Positions 52,543-56,793 of a stretch of 56,793 nucleotides of DNA are shown in pieces (the first letter of the stretch is position 1; each line of letters opens with the position of its first letter). Source of the stretch: Rhodocyclaceae bacterium (lineage in GTDB: Bacteria; Pseudomonadota; Gammaproteobacteria; Burkholderiales; Rhodocyclaceae). Below the pieces are notes generated by a model that saw only the letters and a program-made list of their open reading frames with translations, searched no databases and had not been told where the DNA came from. The translations under genes were made by a program, and so were the position numbers. The stretch is taken from assembly GCA_026646875.1 (NCBI GenBank), contig JAPKHL010000006.1:1-56793 (forward strand), given 5' to 3'.

Positions 52543-54869
52543 GCACGCTCCACGGTAATCGGGCCGAACATGTCGCCGAGCGCGGCGGTCGTCGCATGCG
52601 CGGCGGCCACGCGGACACATGCCGCCGGAACGGTTTCGTCGATCTGAACGGACAGCCGGGCCTCGCCCTGTCCTTGCCGGACCACCACCGGTGCGCGGTC
52701 GGCAAGACCGAGTCCGGCGGCGGTGCTGGCGGACATGCGTGCGGCCGGCGGCGCGGCATCGCGGGTCTGTTGCAGGGCCGGGGCGCGCCGGGCCAGCGGG
52801 TCGGCGAAGTGGATCGGGACATCAGCGATGCGCTGCAGCTTTCCGGTCTCATCGGCGACAGGCGCGGACAGCGTGGCGATGCCGTTGTCCAGGCCGGAGG
52901 CGAATTCGCAGCCGGCGGGCAGGATCTCGTCGCGGACCTGCTCGCTGGAGTCGTAGTCGAAGCCCGGCAGCGCGAGGACGTTACCGAGAACGCGCAGCAC
53001 CTTCCAGCCCGGGCGCGCATCGCCAAGCGGACGCACCACGCCGTTGAAGCTCTGCACGCGGCCTTCGGTGCTGACGAAAGTGCCGGAGGTTTCGGTATAG
53101 GGCGCGATCGGCAGCAGGACATCGGCCGTTTCGAGCAGCGTGGCGCTCTTGAAGGCGCTCAGGGCAACCGTCAGCGCGGCCTGGCCGAGCGCGGCGATCG
53201 CCAGGCGCGGATTGTGGCAATCGAGTTCCGGCTCGAGTCCGAGCAGGATGTAGGCTTGGCGGGGCTGCGCGAACATCTCGTAGGCGTTGAGCGCGGTCGG
53301 CAGAGCGCCGGCAACATGGCCGCCGACACTGTTGGCTGCTTCGCCGAGGAAGCCGAAGGTGGCGCCTGTGAGACGGGCGAGTTCCTGGGCAAGAAGTTGC
53401 AACTGTGCTGCCTGCGCGCACTGCTCGGCCACGTTGCCAAGGAAGATGGCGCGCTTGTCGCCGGCCAGCAGGCTTTCCGCGATGCGCTGTGCGGTGGCAT
53501 CCGGCTCGATCGATTCGAGCCCGGCGGGCACGGCGGCGCCCTTCTGCACGGCGGCGGCCTTGACCACGGCGCCCAGTGCGGCGACGAGTGCCGACGGGGC
53601 AACCGCGAGGCTGGCGTGCAGGTTGATCAGCGGATCGTCGCCAGCCACGGAAATCAGGCTGACCTTGGTCCACTTCTTGGCGGCCTGACGCAGGCGCTGC
53701 GCGATCAGCGGATGGTCCTTGCGCAGGAAACTGCCGACGACGAGCGCGGCATCGAGATCCTTGATTTCGGCGAGGCGCAGGCCCAGCCACGGGGTCCCGG
53801 CACGCTTGCCGTCGGCGGAGAAATCACGACGACGCGGACGGAAGTCGACGCTGCCCGAGCCCAGACCGCGCGTCAGTTTCTGCAGTAGGTACAGTTCCTC
53901 GAGCGTGGCGTGCGGTGCGCCGAGAGCGGCAATGGCTTCCCCGCCATGCGTCTTGGCGATGTCCTTCAGCGCGTGGGAGACGTAATCAAGGGCGACGTTC
54001 CAGTCCACCTCGCGCAGGGCTCCGTCGACGCGGATCATCGGCCGTGTCAGGCGTTCGGCGGAATTGAGCGCCTCATAGGCAAAGCGTTCCTTGTCCGAGA
54101 TCCAGCATTCGTTGACATCCTCATTCTCGCGCGGAAGAACGCGCATGACGACGTTGTTCTTGATCTGCACGGTGAGATTGGCGCCGACGCTGTCATGCGG
54201 GCTCACCGACTTGCGCCGCGAGAGCTCCCAGCTGCGGGCGGCGTAACGGAAGGGACGGGAGGTCAGCGCGCCGACCGGGCAGAGGTCGATCATGTTGCCC
54301 GACAGTTCGGAATCCACGCTGCGTCCGACGAAGGTCTGGATCTCGGAATGCATGTTGCGGTTGGCCATGCCGAGTTCCATGATGCCGGCGATTTCCTGGC
54401 CAAAACGGACGCAGCGCGTGCAGTGGATGCAGCGCGCCATTTCCTGCATCGAGATCAGCGGTCCAACTTCCTTGTGGAAGACGACCCGCTTCTCTTCCAG
54501 GTAGCGCGAGGCGCTCCCACCGTAACCCACCGCCAGATCCTGCAGCTGACACTCGCCGCCCTGGTCGCAGATCGGACAGTCGAGCGGGTGATTGATCAGC
54601 AGGAATTCCATCACACCCTTCTGTGCCTTGACGGCAAGCTCGGAGTGCGTGAATACCTTCATCCCGTTGGTCACCGGCGTGGCGCAGGCAGGCAGCGGCT
54701 TCGGTGCCTTCTCGACCTGGACCAGGCACATGCGGCAGTTGGCGGCGATCGAGAGTTTCTTGTGATAGCAGAAGTGCGGAATGTAGGTCCCCAGCTGCTG
54801 GGCGGCATCCATGATGGTGCTGCCGTCGGGTACCTGCGCCTGCTTGCCGTCGATTTCGATTTCCAGCAT
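52539..54869 (-). CDS. nuoG: NADH-quinone oxidoreductase subunit G
   Basis: Large peripheral subunit, 776 residues, passing electrons through several clusters. The N-terminal 2Fe-2S ferredoxin domain has [17 protein letters not shown] and a fourth Cys in PACATPV. The His/Cys-ligated N5 region is [20 protein letters not shown], and the next 4Fe-4S reads [17 protein letters not shown] molybdopterin-oxidoreductase-like domain without cofactor follows ([20 protein letters not shown]). It lies 9 bases after nuoF. Confidence 0.97.
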   Translation of the reverse strand: MLEIEIDGKQAQVPDGSTIMDAAQQLGTYIPHFCYHKKLSIAANCRMCLVQVEKAPKPLPACATPVTNGMKVFTHSELAVKAQKGVMEFLLINHPLDCPICDQGGECQLQDLAVGYGGSASRYLEEKRVVFHKEVGPLISMQEMARCIHCTRCVRFGQEIAGIMELGMANRNMHSEIQTFVGRSVDSELSGNMIDLCPVGALTSRPFRYAARSWELSRRKSVSPHDSVGANLTVQIKNNVVMRVLPRENEDVNECWISDKERFAYEALNSAERLTRPMIRVDGALREVDWNVALDYVSHALKDIAKTHGGEAIAALGAPHATLEELYLLQKLTRGLGSGSVDFRPRRRDFSADGKRAGTPWLGLRLAEIKDLDAALVVGSFLRKDHPLIAQRLRQAAKKWTKVSLISVAGDDPLINLHASLAVAPSALVAALGAVVKAAAVQKGAAVPAGLESIEPDATAQRIAESLLAGDKRAIFLGNVAEQCAQAAQLQLLAQELARLTGATFGFLGEAANSVGGHVAGALPTALNAYEMFAQPRQAYILLGLEPELDCHNPRLAIAALGQAALTVALSAFKSATLLETADVLLPIAPYTETSGTFVSTEGRVQSFNGVVRPLGDARPGWKVLRVLGNVLALPGFDYDSSEQVRDEILPAGCEFASGLDNGIATLSAPVADETGKLQRIADVPIHFADPLARRAPALQQTRDAAPPAARMSASTAAGLGLADRAPVVVRQGQGEARLSVQIDETVPAACVRVAAAHATTAALGDMFGPITVERA

Positions 54870-54878
54870 GTCTAAACC

Positions 54879-56207
54879 TTAAGCCTTGGCGGTGAAGAAG
54901 CCGCTACCGGCGCGCTGCACGTCGACCGGCACGAGGCATTTCTTGTGTTCGATGTGGTAGGCGAACTCGTCGCGGAAATGCTTGATGAAGCTCTGCACCG
55001 GCATCGAGGCGGCATCGCCGAGGGCGCAGATGGTGCGGCCCATGATGTTGGTGGTGACGCTTCCGAGGAGATCGAGGTCGTCGGGGCGGCCGAGGCCGTT
55101 CTCGATGCGATGCACAACCTTGTACAACCAGCTGGTGCCCTCGCGGCACGGCGTGCATTGGCCGCAGGATTCCTCGTAGTAGAAGAAGGACAGTCGCTCG
55201 AGCGCCTTGACCATGCAGGTCGTTTCGTCCATGACGATGACCGCACCGGAGCCGAGCATGGAGCCGGCCTTGCTGATGGAATCATAGTCCATCGTGCAGT
55301 CCATCATGATGTCGCCAGGGATCACCGGGGAGGACGAACCACCGGGAATGCAGCCCTTGAGCTTGCGACCGCCGCGCATGCCACCGGCCATTTCGAGCAG
55401 GGTCGAGAACGGCGTGCCGAGCGGGATTTCGTAGTTGCCGGGACGATTGACGTGGCCGGAGATCGAGAACAACTTGGTGCCGCCGTTGTTCGCCTTGCCC
55501 GCCTCGAGGAAAGCCTCGCCGCCCATGTTCATGATGAACGGGATCGAACCGAAGGTTTCGGTGTTGTTGATCGTCGTCGGCTTGCCGTAGAGGCCGAACG
55601 AGGCCGGGAACGGCGGCTTGAAGCGCGGCTGCCCCTTCTTGCCCTCGATCGACTCGAGCAGCGCCGTTTCCTCGCCACAGATGTAGGCCCCATAGCCATG
55701 GTGGGCGAACAGCTCGAAGCCGAAGTCGCTGCCGAGGATCTTCTGGCCGATGAAGCCGGCGGCACGGGCCTCGTCGAGCGCTTCCTCGAAGCGCTGGTAG
55801 ATTTCCCAGACTTCACCGTGAATGTAGTTGTAGCCGCGCGTCGCGCCCATTGCATAGGCAGCGATGGCCATGCCCTCGATCACGGAGTGCGGGTTGTAGC
55901 GGAGGATGTCGCGATCCTTGAAGGTTCCCGGCTCACCTTCGTCCGAGTTGCAGACGATGTACTTGTCACCCGGGAAGGAGCGCGGCATGAAGGACCACTT
56001 CAGGCCGGTCGGGAAACCCGCGCCGCCACGTCCGCGCAGGACGGATTTCTTCACCTCGTTGATGACCTGTTCCTGGGTCATCTTTTCATCGATGATGCGC
56101 TTAAGGGCGGAATAGCCACCGCGCTTCATGTAGTCCTGCAGACGCCAGGCGTTGTCGCCGTCCAGCCCCGCCGTGAGCAGCGGATTGATCGCTCCGAGAA
56201 TCGCCAT
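54879..56207 (-). CDS. nuoF: NADH-quinone oxidoreductase subunit F
   Basis: NADH-oxidising subunit with FMN and cluster N3, 442 residues. NADH/FMN binding is shown by [19 protein letters not shown] and [16 protein letters not shown], and the 4Fe-4S cluster by [15 protein letters not shown] with a fourth Cys in TICALGDAA. The ATG at 56207 shares its A with the nuoE stop (TAATG); a longer upstream frame is rejected. Confidence 0.97.
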   Translation of the reverse strand: MAILGAINPLLTAGLDGDNAWRLQDYMKRGGYSALKRIIDEKMTQEQVINEVKKSVLRGRGGAGFPTGLKWSFMPRSFPGDKYIVCNSDEGEPGTFKDRDILRYNPHSVIEGMAIAAYAMGATRGYNYIHGEVWEIYQRFEEALDEARAAGFIGQKILGSDFGFELFAHHGYGAYICGEETALLESIEGKKGQPRFKPPFPASFGLYGKPTTINNTETFGSIPFIMNMGGEAFLEAGKANNGGTKLFSISGHVNRPGNYEIPLGTPFSTLLEMAGGMRGGRKLKGCIPGGSSSPVIPGDIMMDCTMDYDSISKAGSMLGSGAVIVMDETTCMVKALERLSFFYYEESCGQCTPCREGTSWLYKVVHRIENGLGRPDDLDLLGSVTTNIMGRTICALGDAASMPVQSFIKHFRDEFAYHIEHKKCLVPVDVQRAGSGFFTAKA

Positions 56208-56680
56208 TATTCGAGCTCCGCCAGCAGTTTGTCGATTTGCTCGGGATTCATCCAACTGCACATGCGGCGGTTATTGACCAGCATCACCGGTGCGTCGCCG
56301 CAGGCGCCCATGCACTCGCCTTCCTTGAGCGTGATCTTGCCGTCGGGCGTCGTTTCGTTATAGCCGATCCCCAGCTTCTCCTTCAGGTATTCACCGGCAT
56401 TGACTCCGCCGGTGAGCATGCAAGGCAGGTTGGTGCATACCGTCAGCTTGTACTTGCCGACCGGCTTGAGGTCGTACATGTTGTAGAAGCTGGCCACCTC
56501 GTACGCAGCGATCGGCGGCATGCCGAGATAGTTGGCGACGAACTCGATCGCTTCGCTGGGCAGCCAGCCAAGCTCTTCCTGGGCTATCGCCAGCGAGGCC
56601 ATCACCGCCGACTGCTTCTGTTCGGCCGGATACTTGGCGATCTCGCGATCGATTCTCTTGAGGGATTCTGGAGTCAGCAT
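56207..56680 (-). CDS. nuoE: NADH-quinone oxidoreductase subunit E
   Basis: Thioredoxin-fold subunit with the N1a 2Fe-2S cluster, 157 residues. Cluster ligands are the CTNLPC pair and the CMGAC pair in [13 protein letters not shown]. The N-terminal helical region contains [17 protein letters not shown] and [17 protein letters not shown]. Start and stop both overlap their neighbours by one base (TGATG with nuoD, TAATG with nuoF). Confidence 0.97.
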   Translation of the reverse strand: MLTPESLKRIDREIAKYPAEQKQSAVMASLAIAQEELGWLPSEAIEFVANYLGMPPIAAYEVASFYNMYDLKPVGKYKLTVCTNLPCMLTGGVNAGEYLKEKLGIGYNETTPDGKITLKEGECMGACGDAPVMLVNNRRMCSWMNPEQIDKLLAELE

Positions 56681-56793
56681 CAGCGGTCAATCTCGCCAAA
56701 AACAATGTCCTGGGAACCAATGATCGTGACCACGTCGGCCAGCATGTGGCCGCGCGCCATTTCGTCCATGGCGGAAAGGTGCACATAACCGGG
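56680..56793 (-). CDS. nuoD: NADH-quinone oxidoreductase subunit D (partial, C-terminal end)
   Basis: Only the last 37 codons are inside the window; the gene continues past the right edge. The visible end includes [20 protein letters not shown] and finishes [12 protein letters not shown], the standard NuoD C-terminus that lines the quinone pocket near cluster N2. The stop shares one base with the nuoE start. Confidence 0.95.
   Translation of the reverse strand, partial: PGYVHLSAMDEMARGHMLADVVTIIGSQDIVFGEIDR

Noticed and set aside
1..56793. CRISPR arrays, insertion sequences, toxin-antitoxin or defence islands
   Set aside because: No regularly spaced repeats, transposase motifs or known defence domains were seen on either strand; gene content is housekeeping and signalling.

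Overview
The window is ordinary, GC-rich, densely packed chromosome from a betaproteobacterium, most likely Rhodocyclales. This rests on the surE-pcm-nlpD-rpoS block, the single-chain ~1,340-residue PurL, a BamC lipoprotein next to dapA, and a proteobacterial nuo operon ending in a Nudix gene. No rRNA, IS element, prophage, CRISPR array or integrase was seen. No gap between genes exceeds 300 bases; the longest is about 259 bases, between the TonB receptor gene and nnr.

Layout. 1-3.4 kb (minus): end of an MBL-fold hydrolase, bamC, dapA and a histone-deacetylase-like amidohydrolase. 3.5-8.4 kb (plus): a tightly overlapped MoxR ATPase / DUF58 / transglutaminase (TgpA type) / MltB-like lytic transglycosylase operon. 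8.4-14.7 kb (minus): a small lipoprotein, rpoS-nlpD-pcm-surE, a GGDEF diguanylate cyclase, and a DUF2249 plus NnrS-like membrane protein pair. 14.8-19 kb (minus): alaC, alaA, a GNAT acetyltransferase and hom, with overlaps from alaA to hom. 19.1-20.4 kb (plus): a Mth938-domain protein and an ArnD-like deacetylase. 20.5-27.1 kb: a YccA-like protein (minus), alanine dehydrogenase, a homoserine-ester sulfhydrylase with an overlapping alpha/beta hydrolase, tRNA-Ser(UGA), and a PTS EIIC-EAL fusion protein. 27.1-31.2 kb (minus): purL. 31.3-36.6 kb (minus): a three-gene operon of TonB-dependent receptor, periplasmic binding protein and HAMP-GGDEF-EAL protein, the last split by a frameshift at a G6 tract. 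36.9-40.4 kb (plus): nnr, an EamA transporter, nadC and a 45-residue membrane protein missed by ORF length cut-offs. 40.5-44.9 kb: thrC, a Sel1-repeat protein, rdgC, a YhbQ-like GIY-YIG protein and a Nudix hydrolase. 45-56.8 kb (minus): nuoN to nuoD, with nuoD cut by the window edge.

How the genes work together. Amino-acid genes are frequent: dapA, hom and thrC (aspartate family), alaA, alaC and ald (alanine), and the sulfhydrylase (homocysteine from a homoserine ester). hom and thrC, often neighbours in this group, lie about 24 kb apart. Envelope work is represented by bamC, nlpD, mltB and the MoxR operon. Three c-di-GMP proteins lie within about 21 kb: one cyclase, one probable phosphodiesterase coupled to a sugar-permease domain, and one HAMP-GGDEF-EAL protein coupled by operon to outer-membrane uptake. 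I did not find a clearly novel defence or mobile system. The best candidates for undescribed biology are the receptor / binding protein / c-di-GMP operon with its G-tract frameshift, the orphan EIIC-EAL protein, the self-contained 45-residue membrane peptide gene, and a probably leaderless nnr transcript.
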